Positions 21,101 through 32,700 of a stretch of 64,000 bases of DNA are shown here, piece by piece (position 1 is the first letter of the stretch; each line of letters starts with the position of its first letter). The position numbers were made by a program, and so were the translations under genes. The stretch is taken from positions 992,001-1,056,000 of the forward strand of contig JABYQN010000011.1 in NCBI GenBank assembly GCA_022606135.1. The letters are read 5' to 3'. Source of the DNA: Fomes fomentarius. Taxonomy: Eukaryota; Basidiomycota; Agaricomycetes; Polyporales; Polyporaceae. The notes under the pieces are model-generated. The model was not told the DNA's origin and did no database searches. It saw only the letters and a program-made list of their open reading frames with translations.

Positions 21101-24100
21101 ATGACGGAACATCCAACATTGTCATGGGAAGCTATTCAGGATGGTTCCGTCTTCTACAGGCGACACCAACTCTACTCAATTCCAGGTAAATTGCCTGGCG
21201 ACCTCCAGGACTTCATTATCGCTGGATGCCGCCACGGAGGGCCTCTAGGTGAATTAATCGAGTGATGTTCAAAGTACGTGCAAGTTGATCCACCTCCATA
21301 GCCATCATGCGCGATACCACCAAGATGGTTGCGCTGGGGCGTGCTGCACCCGCGTTTTCGAAGGCACAGATCCAGATCTACTCTCCAGCCGGCGAACCTC
21401 TGCTACTTTTCAGTGTGGATAATTCCCTCACTTTGCACCGTGTCCCCTTGGCTGATAGCTCCGCCACAGTGGGACCAGGGCAAGATCATACGCTTCGGCT
21501 GGACGGACGACGAAAGACTCGTTGTGCTCAATGAAGAGGGCGTGTACCGGATCTACGACCTGCAGGGCGAATATCAGCAACACTCACTTGGGAACGAGGC
21601 CGGAGAGCTAGGCATTATCGACGCGCGAATCCACGAGACTGGTCTGGTTGCGCTGACGGGGTCGTTGACGTTTTTGGAGGTGAAGGCATGGACAGGAGGG
21701 AAGCCGTTGACGTTGGCGAATTCAGGTACGTGTCTCTCGTACATGATGAATGCGAGAACGAGGCGCAGATATACAGCGCACAGGCCTCTCCCAGCCTCCA
21801 CATGCATGGGCCGTCATCCCACCCGACCAGACAATATCACGGCATGTCGAAGTCCTACTCTCTGTCGAGTCCACCATCTATAGCGTCGACAACCTTGAGA
21901 ACCTCGACCAGAGGATATCGCGTGGTCCCTTCACCCACATGGCACCCTCGCCGAATGGCAAGTCCCTCGCGTTACTGACGTATTCAGGCCTCCTGTGGGT
22001 CGTCTCGACTGACTTCCAGCGAAGTTTGGCGGAATTCGACACGACTAGTGTAGTTGGCGTGTCTGGTGATGTGCATCAGGTTGAATGGTGCGGGAATGAC
22101 GCAGTGCTTGTGACCTGGAGCCATTTAGCTGTCTTGGTTGGACCCTTCGGCGATACACTACAGTACGTGCTACATTCGTCCGATCATGTTCCAAGCATAA
22201 TGAATGTGTGTGGTGCGCAGATACTTCTATCCCGGCTCAACATTCGCAGTCACAGAGTCAGATGGTATACGAATCATCGGTCCCGATACATGTGACTTTG
22301 TACAGAAGGTTCCCTGTACGTCCGTCGTGCTTAGGAAGTACGTGCGTTGGCTAAGCGACACAACATAGCATCCTCCGTTTCTGTCTTCCGGCCAGGATCA
22401 ACATCACCCTCCGCCATACTCTTCGATGCGTGGGAGAACTTCTCCCGAAGATCACCAAAGGCTGACGAGAGCATCCGTAGCATTCGACCCGAGCTTGCCG
22501 CTGCAGTGGACGAGTGTATTGATGCAGCCGCGAGGGAATGGGAGCCTGCATGGCAGCGTCGTCTACTCAGTGTACGCATGCGCATATTCTTTCCAACTCT
22601 CGCACGCCGCGCTAACTTTGCACCGCACGATCCTCAGGCAGCGAAGTTCGGGCGGTCGTTCCTCGACTTGTACGACCCCTCCGACTTCATCCACGTTGGA
22701 CAAGCGCTCAAAGTGCTCAACGCCGTCCGCTTCTACGAGATTGGCATCCCGCTCTCCTACGCGCAATACACCCAACTCTCGCCCTCGCACCTCGTCTCCC
22801 GTCTACTCGCGCGCAACCTACACCTACTCGCCCTCCGCATCTCCGCTTACCTTGCCCTCCCGCCCGACGCAGTCCTCAGGCACTGGGCGTGTGCGAAGAT
22901 CCTCCGCTCCAAGCCAGTCGCGGCGGGCACGGAGCTCGACGGCGATGACGGGCTCTGCCGGACCATAGTCGAGAAGTTCGAGAATTTGGGCGGGCGTGGC
23001 GTGAGTTACGCGGATATCGCGAAGCGCGCGTGGGAGGTGGGGAGGACGGCGTTGGCGACGAAGCTGTTGGATTATGAGACGAAGGCGTCGGACCAGGTGC
23101 CGCTGTTGTTGAGCATGAAGGAGGACAAGCTCGCGTTGACGAAGGCGGTCGAGAGCGGGGACACTGATCTTGGTGGGTTTTGATTGTTTTGCTGGGTGGA
23201 ATTGTGTGCGTTGGGCTGACACAAGTGATATGCCTAGTGTATCATGTTTTGCTGCACCTGCAAAAGCGGCTGTCTCTAGGCTCATTCTTCCGTCTCATCG
23301 AGGAGGGTGGGCCGCGCCTAGCGCTAGCGAGCAGGCTGTTGCAGGTGTATGCGCGCGAGCAGAACCGGGATATGCTTCGCGACTTCTACTACTCGGACGA
23401 CCGGAGAGTCGAGAGCGCAGTTCTCTGTCTCGATGATGCCGCGAGCTCCTCGGTATGTCAGACATGATTATCCTGTGATGCATTCGTGGTACAAGAGGTC
23501 ATTGACCGACCGTGCAACTCACAGGATCCAGCAGCGAAGCTTGCAGCAGTCAAGGCCGCCCAGAAGTTCTTCTCTGAAGACAAAGACAGGTCTTTCGAGG
23601 CGAAGGTCAGTGCCGCTCGGTTACACTATCAAGTCTCGAGTCTGACTTTACGGCTGAATTATGCAGATGATGGACGAGAGCGTGCGCCTGATGACGCTGC
23701 AGCAGCAGCTCGAGAAGGAGTCGGACGGCAAGATAGCGTTCTTCGGGCAGAGCGTGAGCGAGACGATCCGCACATGTCTCATCAACGGCATGGCGAAGCG
23801 CGCGGACAAGATCAAGTCAGACTTCAAGGTCCCGGACAAGCGGTACGTCCTCTCCCCTCCTTCATGACTCTACTCTCCGCGATCGTTGCCTTATGTTGAC
23901 GATTAACTACTCGTATGCAGGTTTTGGAATGTCAAGTTGCGAGCACTCACCGAAATCCGCGACTTCGAGGGTCTGGAGGCGTTCGCCAAGTCTCGCCGGA
24001 GTCCGATAGGATACGAAGCGTTTGTCAAGCACCTTGTGGAGAAGGGGCATCAGAGGGAGGCTCTATCCTATGTCCCGCGTTGCGACGGACCCAAACGCGC

Positions 24101-24317
24101 CGACCTCTACGTTCTGTGCAACGACTGGCGCGCTGCGGCGAAGGAGTGCAAGGAGCGCGGGGACAAGGCAAAGCTCGAGTACGTGTTTACATGATCTTCC
24201 AGTCGAGGCGATAGGTGTGCTGATATGAGTTGCTTGGCTGCTAGGCAATTGATGAAGTCGTGTCCCAACTCGCTAATTGCGCGCGAGCTTGAACAGGTCG
24301 CTGGGTCGATGAAATAG
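21101..24317 (+). CDS. VPS16: Vacuolar protein sorting protein 16 (CORVET/HOPS core)
   Basis: A core subunit shared by the CORVET and HOPS tethering complexes, needed for endosome and vacuole fusion. The start MTEHPTLSWEAIQDGSVFY is the typical Vps16 N-terminus. The Vps16_N beta-propeller region includes VALGRAAPAFSKAQIQIYSP, FGWTDDERLVVLNEEGVYRI and VEWCGNDAVLVTW. The Vps16_C helical region includes ASPSAILFDAWENFSRRSPK, FLDLYDPSDFIHVGQALKVL, YADIAKRAWEVGRTALATKL, FFRLIEEGGPRLALASRLLQ, SVSETIRTCLINGMAKRADK and FWNVKLRALTEIRDFEGLEA. It ends in ELEQVAGSMK and stops at 24317. Around ten introns are inferred. No lesion was seen. The residues before the first intron continue directly through the GGTAAATTGCC stretch, which reads as coding (SIPGKLPGDLQDFIIAG). 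Confidence 0.92.
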
Positions 24318-25792
24318 CGGACAGTTGTCTCACAGATGCCCATGTTATATGTTCTTCCTCTCATATCGGATCGTCAGCACGCCTTGCCAGACGGTATAGT
24401 GCGTAGCCGGTCGCGGCGCGCTGTCCCATCGTCGGCACTGTAAGTAGGTGAGTCCGTGGACCCCGAGTCAGATCCAGGATCCTAATGCTTGGAGAGCGGT
24501 GTCGCCACCGGGGAACTCGGTGAAGGATGTGGCATGTGTGAACATGCGAGACTCGAGTAAGTACTTATGTATTAAATAGATCCTAGTTGAGTATTTTCTG
24601 AGGAAATAACGGAACGAGGATCGCGTATTCTATACGGCGGTGAGTTTAGGGCAGGCTTGTATGTTTCTCGCTTACGGACTTGATGTCAGCGCGTCTGTCG
24701 GCCTCGAAAATTGCTGGCATATCGAGCTCTCCGTCTTCCCAGTTCCATTCCATCGGAGGTTGATCCCAAAATGCAGCGTTGGAGTGTGAATCTGTGTAGT
24801 TCAGTGGATCAAGTGTGCAATGAATGTAGAATACCGGCGCCGGCAGCAGGGTGACGGAGCATAGGACTTCGGATATGATCAAGTGGCCAACGGTGAGTAT
24901 TTTCTGCTCATCAAGTGGAGAGCACGAGCTGAGACCTGTAGGGCCCAGACGTCGCAAGTCGACAATGTAGATACTAGTGCAACGCAATCGTCTATCAGCA
25001 TAACGAGGATCCTACACGGAGGAACCAGGCGCACGCACATAGAACTGGTAGTGACGACGGATGAGAATGTCTGCAAGAGGGTGCAACGTGCACACTGTTA
25101 ATACTGACATATTGTGCTAGTACATGCGCGATGAGGACAGCGAGTCCTCGCCGTGGAGGAAAGCTTGTGGTGTGGTTATTCCATTGTGGTCATTCCAGGG
25201 CCTCCTAGGTCTGACTATACAATTCCAGGTTGCCGTGAGTTTATCCTCGTCTGGAGGAATGTCCTCAGTGGCCTGCTGCTACTGATACTCTACTCTCCTC
25301 TAGTGCGGCATTGTGCTGTTCATTTGCATCGACCTCTCGTGCGCTCACCTTCGGGATGCAGAATAGCACACTATCGTCGATCGGTCCTCCAGTTGGCTCC
25401 CCGACAACGAAATAACAAAGGAAGTAGCTCGTGGCTACTAAGCTATCTTATACGGCGTATCAAAGCGTGAGTGGCTCACAAGCTCAACTGTTCGTAGGAG
25501 TGAGGGTATTGACGACGGGTGCGAGTAGGTGTGAAGGTGCGTGTCAACGAGAGTCGCTGCTGACGCGAGAAAAATATTTTGTAAGAACAAGTCGCGGGAC
25601 CGTGACGCGTCGCGTATGTCACAACGGTTGGTTATGTGGATGTAATGCCAAAGCGAGTTGCCACAGACGCGTCCACAGCCTGTTTCCCACCTCAGCCACC
25701 AACCACAACATCGTCTGTGCTCTTTCCGCGCATTCTCTACCCTATTCTCTGATCCAATCTCTCCGCATTCGAACTCATTGATCATTGCGACA
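24318..25792. other. Intergenic between VPS16 and HMG gene
   Basis: No gene recognised. A minus-strand frame at 24646-24987 (113 codons) includes PPMEWNWEDGELDMPAIFEA and looks somewhat protein-like. I found no convincing upstream exons. The last few hundred bases should hold the HMG gene promoter. Confidence 0.4.
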
Positions 25793-27400
25793 ATGGCTCC
25801 TGGCAAGATCCCCCGCCCGCCCAATTCATTCATATTGTACAGATCGAAGGAAGAGGTCATGCTTCGGGCCCAAGCCAAAGCACTTTTTGGCAAAGACAAG
25901 CTTAAGTGCAGCGACATCTCAAAGGCGGTAGGATTGTCATGGGCAGACCAGCCGAAAGCAGTCAAAGATCACTACGCCGGACTCGCGCGCATAGCGGCGC
26001 AGGAGCACAAGCTGAAGTACCCTGACTACAAGTTCACCCCCGGGCCGAGGAAGGGCAAAGCAGGGGCCACTAAGCTGAGGAAGTCTCGCGCGAAGAAGGT
26101 GATGGTGACCGAAGGCAACTCGGGGCAAGCGTCGTCGACGTCAACACTGAGCCACTTCATCCCAACCTCGTCCTCTCCCGAAGTCACGCCCACCCGCGAC
26201 TTCTCCCCTCTCCAAAACCACTTAGCACCTCCCCCCTCCACGTCCTCGTTGCCTACCCCCGCCCCGCATCTGCTTTCATTGCCGTCTTCTACTTTGGGCA
26301 CAACCGTAAACCACCATGTCACAACCCCGGTACAGCGGCAACCTCCGGTCTACATAAACCACCTCATGCACGCCTCTATGTTGGCAGCGCTTGCCGCGTC
26401 GACTGCGGTACGTACATACCCTCTCTTATGTCAGTTCCGTATTCATTCCCACATAGATGTATCAACGGGCTCGCGCATTGGCCAACCACAACGACCCATA
26501 TGTGCAAGGTTTCAGACCTTCTCAGCCGGTGCCGGCGCAGCAGCTTGGCTCCTCTCAAAATGCTATCTGGCCGCTGCCCGCTCCACTCGCGTCTCAGACA
26601 TATGCGTACCACGCCACTCCCCAGGCCCAACCCAACCAGCCTACTGGCTCGTGCATCACGGGCATGCAGGCGCATGGCGATGCGGTATGTACATTGTACA
26701 CCAACCCTTCTCGTCCAAACCACTGTGCCTTACATTCCTTCTTCAACAGACCTACGCATCCAATGCGGTGCCTTACGAAGTAAGCCATGCGATGTATGGG
26801 GGTTACATCCCCTCGCCACTCGTGAACACAGGGGTACCTTCTGGTATGCGGCTCAATGTTCCCGTCCCCGAAGACTGTCCGTCGTTCGCTCCGTCAACCA
26901 GTCAAAGCACCCCTACATATCCAAGCATCCCTTCGACCGGGATGTCTTTCAATTCGCCAGCTATCCAATCGCTCGCGAGCAACACCGCCAGTGATTTAGC
27001 TCTCTCACAGTCTGTGCCCCATCGTGATTATGCGCCAACCACGACATCCCAGTTCGCTTCGACAAGCCACCAGGAGACAGCCTCGCTTCTGGAACCCCAT
27101 GTCAATGTTCCTACGCCCTCTACATACCCATCCGGTTTCAGCTCGTACCACGAGAACGTCGACGAGAGGATGGAGTTAACGAGCACAGGGTTGGACCCCG
27201 TTCCACCTTGCGCCGACGTTGATTTGTCCCCGGGCGCACTACTGAGGGATTCTCTTCAGTCCCCGTCGCAAATATCCTCGATGCAGACTGAGCTCGACAT
27301 GCCCACTCCCGGAGATGTACAGGTCCAAGAGTCTCTCGAGCCGGATCACGTCTGGCCATCGGAGCTCGACCAGTGGTTCTGCTTTGACGAGTCGGCGTAA
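25793..27400 (+). CDS. HMG-box transcription factor (MAT/SOX-like HMG class)
   Basis: A sequence-specific DNA-binding regulator. Exons 25793-26407, 26457-26684 and 26750-27400 sum to 1494 bases (497 residues). The HMG box is at the extreme N-terminus (residues about 4-78): IPRPPNSFILYRSKEEVMLR, then KCSDISKAVGLSWADQPKAV, KDHYAGLARIAAQEHKLKYP and DYKFTPGPRK. RPPNSFILYR and YPDYKFTP are typical of the MATA_HMG/ROX1 class that includes fungal mating and development regulators. A basic KLRKSRAKKV segment, a probable nuclear localisation signal, follows. The rest is a long Ser/Pro/Thr-rich tail with an acidic C-terminus (DVQVQESLEPDHVWPSELDQ), resembling an activation region. Targets are unknown. 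Whether it sits near a mating-type locus cannot be told; no homeodomain or pheromone-receptor gene is in this window. Confidence 0.88.
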   Translation: MAPGKIPRPPNSFILYRSKEEVMLRAQAKALFGKDKLKCSDISKAVGLSWADQPKAVKDHYAGLARIAAQEHKLKYPDYKFTPGPRKGKAGATKLRKSRAKKVMVTEGNSGQASSTSTLSHFIPTSSSPEVTPTRDFSPLQNHLAPPPSTSSLPTPAPHLLSLPSSTLGTTVNHHVTTPVQRQPPVYINHLMHASMLAALAASTAVRTYPLLCQFRIHSHIDVSTGSRIGQPQRPICARFQTFSAGAGAAAWLLSKCYLAAARSTRVSDICVPRHSPGPTQPAYWLVHHGHAGAWRCGMYIVHQPFSSKPLCLTFLLQQTYASNAVPYEVSHAMYGGYIPSPLVNTGVPSGMRLNVPVPEDCPSFAPSTSQSTPTYPSIPSTGMSFNSPAIQSLASNTASDLALSQSVPHRDYAPTTTSQFASTSHQETASLLEPHVNVPTPSTYPSGFSSYHENVDERMELTSTGLDPVPPCADVDLSPGALLRDSLQSPSQISSMQTELDMPTPGDVQVQESLEPDHVWPSELDQWFCFDESA

Positions 27401-27810
27401 ATTAGATATCTTGCGCACGCTTGGCGACCGACAGGGCATCTCGGCATGCTCATCCCCAGGATTTTCGGCTCATGCTTCATCATCTCATTCTTTGTTCATT
27501 TTCTTTGGGTATTTCGCTGTTACTGCATGGTATGAGATTCGGTTAACTATTCTAGATATGGTGCGTGGATTATCAACAAGTCTCGTCTGCGTAGCTGACC
27601 GGCTCTCTCTGGATCTCAGTTGTAAACTACACTGTAATGATACACGCTACTTATCCCCATCGTACATCGCTATACACGTGACATCATGCCTGGACAAGGA
27701 GCGAAGGCTACCAAAGGATGATGCTATTGACTCAGGTGCGCGTTCATGCCCAACAATGGTGTACTCACACTCCCATGGCACGCGCCGACATCCGATCGTG
27801 GAGGACCGGG

Positions 27811-28066
27811 TCAGTCGCAATCGGTTTCTTCCCAACCTAGGCGTCGGACATCAACTGTCACTGTACTCATGGCTGACAGCAGAACGTACCTGTTATCCTG
27901 TGGTGGGCGCAACCCCTCCAAAGTTTGCCGCCATGGTCGTCTGTAACACATACCATAGTGAGAGAGGCGAAGGACTGAGGGACACTCATAGCTCACCACG
28001 TTTTTGCACTACAGGGATCCCAGCGACCATGGCGACGAGGAGCAAGATAAGCGTGAGGCGCAGCAT
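27811..28066 (-). CDS. Candidate small secreted peptide with Kex2-type site (48 residues)
   Basis: Three exons (28066-27997, 27940-27890, 27836-27811) sum to 147 bases including the stop. All introns have GT...AG ends: GTGAGC...TTACAG, 56 bases, and GTACGT...GCCTAG, 53 bases. The precursor opens with a strong signal peptide, MLRLTLILLLVAMVAG, then IPVVQKR. The Lys-Arg at residues 22-23 is a classic Kex2 site. The remaining 25 residues start DDHGGKLWRGC and hold two Cys (residues 34 and 47). It ends TDCD, so it is not a CaaX pheromone precursor. I know no family for it. The evidence is only gene structure and signal peptide, so a chance reading is possible. It lies about 400 bases beyond the HMG gene, convergent with it. 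Confidence 0.45.
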
Positions 28067-29769
28067 GGAGAGGTAAGGTTGGGATGGGTGAGGAGATGAA
28101 CGGTGCGCGCCGTACTTTTGTTGAGTCTGGCTGCCTACTACTATGATGACTGGGTCTACCCATGGACCGGTCACCGATATGCGGCACCCAAAGTGTTAAG
28201 CGTGATAAGGTTGGCTTTAGCCTAACTTCTCGTATATCTTATTCTCTTACACTTGATCGCGTCTCATACATCGTGATCTACTGACAGTGACACCTCCGTG
28301 TACAGCCTCTTTGTTCGTGGTTGGCCGAGCGTCACTCAGGAACAGCGGTAATCTTACTCTAGTGCGCTCCTCTCACTCTGACACAGGAGTTGCTGCCCGC
28401 TCAGCGGCGATGTCAACAACTGACTGGGAGCGCACGCTGCATACTCGCAGGCGGGGCAGTAACACAGAAGGAGAAGGGGATCTTTGCAAGTTCGCCGCCC
28501 AAGAACGGTTCTCCAGACTCCTGAGTGAGTACTCTATCGTCCTGACATCGACAAATTGTCTGCGTTCTCCTTGCGATCCTACGTGAGATGGTGAGCTTCT
28601 GCAGGACACTATAGCTGAACATCCTGCTTTCAATATGCCCACTTACCTAACGGGGGATGTTCTAGACCCGGAGCGGCTTCGGACTCGCTACCCCCTGCGA
28701 TGCGTTGACTGGCGCTCAGATCCAAGGGCCATGCTATCCCTTCCTATGGAGCAAACGCTACTACAAGCGAGCGGCTCTCGACATGCGGCAGGAACACGTT
28801 GTCGACAATCGTTCTCTCAAGAACGCCACGCAATGATGATCCGGCAGTACGAGGGTTTGATGCATATGCCTGCTCCTCTCACCCCACACTCCGGCGTCCT
28901 GCCAGAAGTCGTACTTACGCTCGTGAGTTCGTGGTCCCATGAATCCATAAAGATCAGACTTACAGACTTGCAGACTTATCTCTTGACATGACGGGCGAAT
29001 ACCGCTATCATCCCCTCGAGACCTCACCGGTGTCACGTAGAGTCCTGTTCTGTACTCTACTTTTGCTCGTCGCCCCCGTGTTCTGGATGCTGCGAGTGAT
29101 GCTCCAAGCTGACAGCCCGCAGACTCTACTTCGCCCGACATGGTGCGTAAAGAACCTGTATTGGTCAGGTGAGGGTACATGATGCGAGTACAAGGGTAGC
29201 TAGCCAAGAGTAGCAGGGGGAGCGACGAGACTGTCGGGGGCGTGAACAGATAGACGAGAAGTACATAATACTATAGATAGTAAGGAAATGAATGATCACG
29301 AAGTTGGGTAACTATCTGAGAGTGCTAGGCTCGTGAAGGGGGTGTGCAACGTTACATCGACATTAACAAGTACTTGCACACCGGCGACCGCCTAGAGGAC
29401 TGGCCGCGGTTCCGCCATATCCGCGCTGCGCCAGGGTTAGCAGCCGTCGTCGACGGCCCGTCTCGCCCGGAGCCACCACGATATGTCAACAAGAACTCGA
29501 GGCCAGTCTGCGACTGCTGCGACACTCGACAGCCAAGGAAGACGATCTTCAGGGATAGTTGGAAGAGCATAGAGCTTCACTAGAGGTGTGGAGTAGGGTC
29601 GTCGGAGTCGCATAGTATGTCCTCGACGACGGTCTACTTCCCTCAGGAGGAGAGAAACCAGACGTCCCGCCATCCGATACGTAGGTAAAAACCAAACAGG
29701 GCAAGCCACTATGGGACACGGTAAGATAGTCTATGTAAATTCGTGTAAAAACGTCCTCCAAGGCCTCAC
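28067..29769. other. Intergenic, no gene recognised
   Basis: The first part is the presumed upstream region of the small-peptide candidate. The rest, up to the SYG1-type gene's 3' end, has open frames of at most about 150 codons without motifs. A plus-strand stretch near 29040-29100 encodes a hydrophobic run (VLFCTLLLLVAPVFW) but has no supported gene around it. Confidence 0.4.
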
Positions 29770-32700
29770 TCAGTCCTCCGTGGCACCCGCTTCCGCTGCC
29801 GTCCCGTCCGAGTCTGGGGCCTTCCTGCCGACCCTCCACGTCCTGCTGGAGACGCTGCGGTGCGTCCGCGCATCCTCGTCGTCATCTCCGTCCGAGTCAT
29901 GCGAAGGGTCGTCGTACGAGTACGGAAGCGGCACCTCGCGCGTCACGCGGTACTGATCGACGTTACCGACATGCTCGTTTTCCAGACGCACTGGCGCGAA
30001 TCCGAAATCAGTCATGGTCGGCATTGCAATGAGGGAATTGAGAGGAGCTTACAGAAGTTCCATTGCCAACGACGGAACACCTCAACAAGTCCCGCGATGA
30101 AGGTTCGGAGGACGAAGTTCGGTCCTTTCTCCGGGATGTAGAATACCCAGATGAAACGTCCCAAGATGTTCGACACCTGGATGGACGGACGGTCGGTTAG
30201 CTGTGATCCCACTCGAACTTGACGGACTTACGATAGCGAAGTAGTAGAACTATGAAGTGAGGTCAGTGCCCAAGAAATCGCGAGAGGCGAAAAACGATAA
30301 TACTCACCGGTATGCTGTTACTGTACAGTAGATCGTTCCTCAGTAGAGGGTAATGAGCGTGTGGGCGGAGAAGAGACCAATCCATCAAGAGGTCCTGCAT
30401 ATTTTGTATAAACGTTTATGTGCAGGGCCTGTGGAAGGGAGACACACCCATGCTCCAGCATACAGAGAATAGTTTGTAGCGAAGACACACCACGCCACGA
30501 AAAACGGGCCACGAAGGCCCCCTGTGATTGGTGATTGAACGGCAATGAGCAATCGGACGCGGAAGTCGAACGACGCATATACTCACCATGAGCTCTCCAC
30601 AGGAAGTAGAATAAGTAGAACACGATGCCGGAGCCGTACTTGCCTCCCTATGGAAAGACTCAGGATTATTTGGCAGTTCAATATCACACACACGTACGTT
30701 GATCAAGTGCGTGGTGAGTCCCGAGTCTACGTAACGCTTAATACTTTGCACGAGACGCGCTAGGAGGGGTAGCGATGCCAGCAAGAACGCGACTCCCCAT
30801 CGAGGGCCCGCGTTTGTAGTGCATCGCCGCCAATTCGAGTCTATTCCGGTGGCATATACGCAACCGACGAAGTAGAGGTTGGACAGTGTAAAGATGAGAC
30901 TGCAAAACTGGTCCCTAAGGTAGACAGAAAGGGTGTCAGATCCCGTGTCGACGAGGCCCGAGAGAGTGCTTACCCCATCCAGAAGTCTGCGAACTGTCAA
31001 CAACCACACCGGTGAGTGAACTTAACAACCGACAGGGTATCTTGACAACGTACCTCAACCCGGTGGGCACCAGAAGTCAGCAGCCTGCTGACGTTTCTTA
31101 TCAACCACCACCGAGAGGACTTGAACATAATGGGCAGGGGATCCAACATGACGAGCGCTGCGAACGCGAGCCAGAGTAGCGGCCACGTGGTCGGAGCGAC
31201 GCTGTCCGTCCCTATACGAGAGAATGACAACCAGAAAGCATAGCATAGCAGCGATAGCAGGAAAGCAGGCATCTGAATATCCACGATAAAGACTCATCGG
31301 GGACAAGGAGGCAAGTCAGAGACACACACCTCAAAATAAACACGATAATCCATCTTAGTCCGCAGATCCAATTCTGCGCAGTCCCGTTCAAAAAGGTATA
31401 TGGAAGCTCGCAGGCTGCAGGACGCACCGAAAATGAAGACATAATTGATACGAGCACGCGACCAGACCAGCAGGTTCACTCCGACGAGAAGCGCGAAGAA
31501 CGTCGGTACGAAGAATATCCCATATATGAACAGCAGGCCGTCCCACCCGGGTATCTCTGCTCGGATTTCGGGTTGGAAGCCTGTGCCAAACGTTGAGCAT
31601 CATGGGCTGGCGCAGTACTAAAGAGTACTGAGACTCACTTTGGTATATACCGGACACCAATGCAGGTATCGCGAGCCCGAGAGCCATGCCCGTACGGAAC
31701 GTGCTGAAGTGATGACTAGTGTGTTTCGCGCCCCCACGCAAGCGCGCCAGTGCCTTCTTTTTGTCTCCTCGAGCTGTCAAAACAATCACTGAGCACGAGG
31801 CTTGCTTTGACGCAACGCCAGTGTACGAACCGAAGCGGACAGCGAAGAGCGCCTCCAGGTCATGGATAAGAGCATTGACGGTCGCTCCCGAGGAGAAGGC
31901 GCTAGGCTCGATCTTCTCTCTCGTGTAGGCCAGTTGCGCCGGAATCTGTCGGGTGTCGAGCAAGCGTAGTGGAATGAACGAAGTGCGTACGTACATGTGT
32001 AACCTTCTCGAACTTCTTCAGGGCTTTACGGAAACCGATTAGGTTCAAAGTCTACAATGACCCCTGGCTAAGCGTGCACCTATGTATTGACTTCGCAGGA
32101 GACACATACCCTATAATTGTTCAAAACTTCCAGACCACTGTACCGGAGCTCCGTATTAGATCTGGTGTATGGCGGGTCCCAACGATGCACTGACCGATAG
32201 CATTCCAGAACTGCCTTCTTAAGCTGCTTCTTCGCATGCTGGTACTCCTCCGGGTCATACTTGGGGCCTTTCGCGACCTTCTTTGGGGAACCAGGTGCAC
32301 TGCCCTCTCTGCTATCTTCTCCGTTCGCGTCTCCGCTCCGATGTCCATCAGAATCAGAGTCGCTGCCCTTCTTCTCCGCATGCGGCGGCGCGGGACGGAA
32401 CTGGAAGAGCGCATGCACGCTCTGCGACACCGACTTGTCCTTCCAGCGCTGCGATGACGGGCGAGCCCCCGTAGTAGCCGAAGCAGTAGCAGTAGTGGAG
32501 CTCCCGTTCTTGTGCCCGTCGAGCTCGGGCCTGAGGTCACCGTCCGACGCGTTTGCAGCGCCCTCGACCTGCGTAACGCGCGCTTCGGAGGGGCCGGCAG
32601 GGTCGTCTTTTCTGAGTGCGGGCCGTTCCATCTCTTCAGAGGTCTTGCGGCTGGATGGCCGTGTCCAGGACCGGATGGTATTTGGAGGAGTCGGCGGAGG

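Noticed and set aside
24646..24987. Minus-strand frame with PPMEWNWEDGELDMPAIFEA
   Set aside because: No upstream exons or domain could be assembled; it may be a chance frame or a relic.
27811..28066. Small-peptide gene as a lipopeptide mating pheromone precursor
   Set aside because: The C-terminus is Thr-Asp-Cys-Asp, not a CaaX box, and basidiomycete pheromone precursors lack a signal peptide.
28988..29182. Hydrophobic plus-strand frame as a small membrane protein
   Set aside because: A single hydrophobic run with a weak start context and no conservation evidence.
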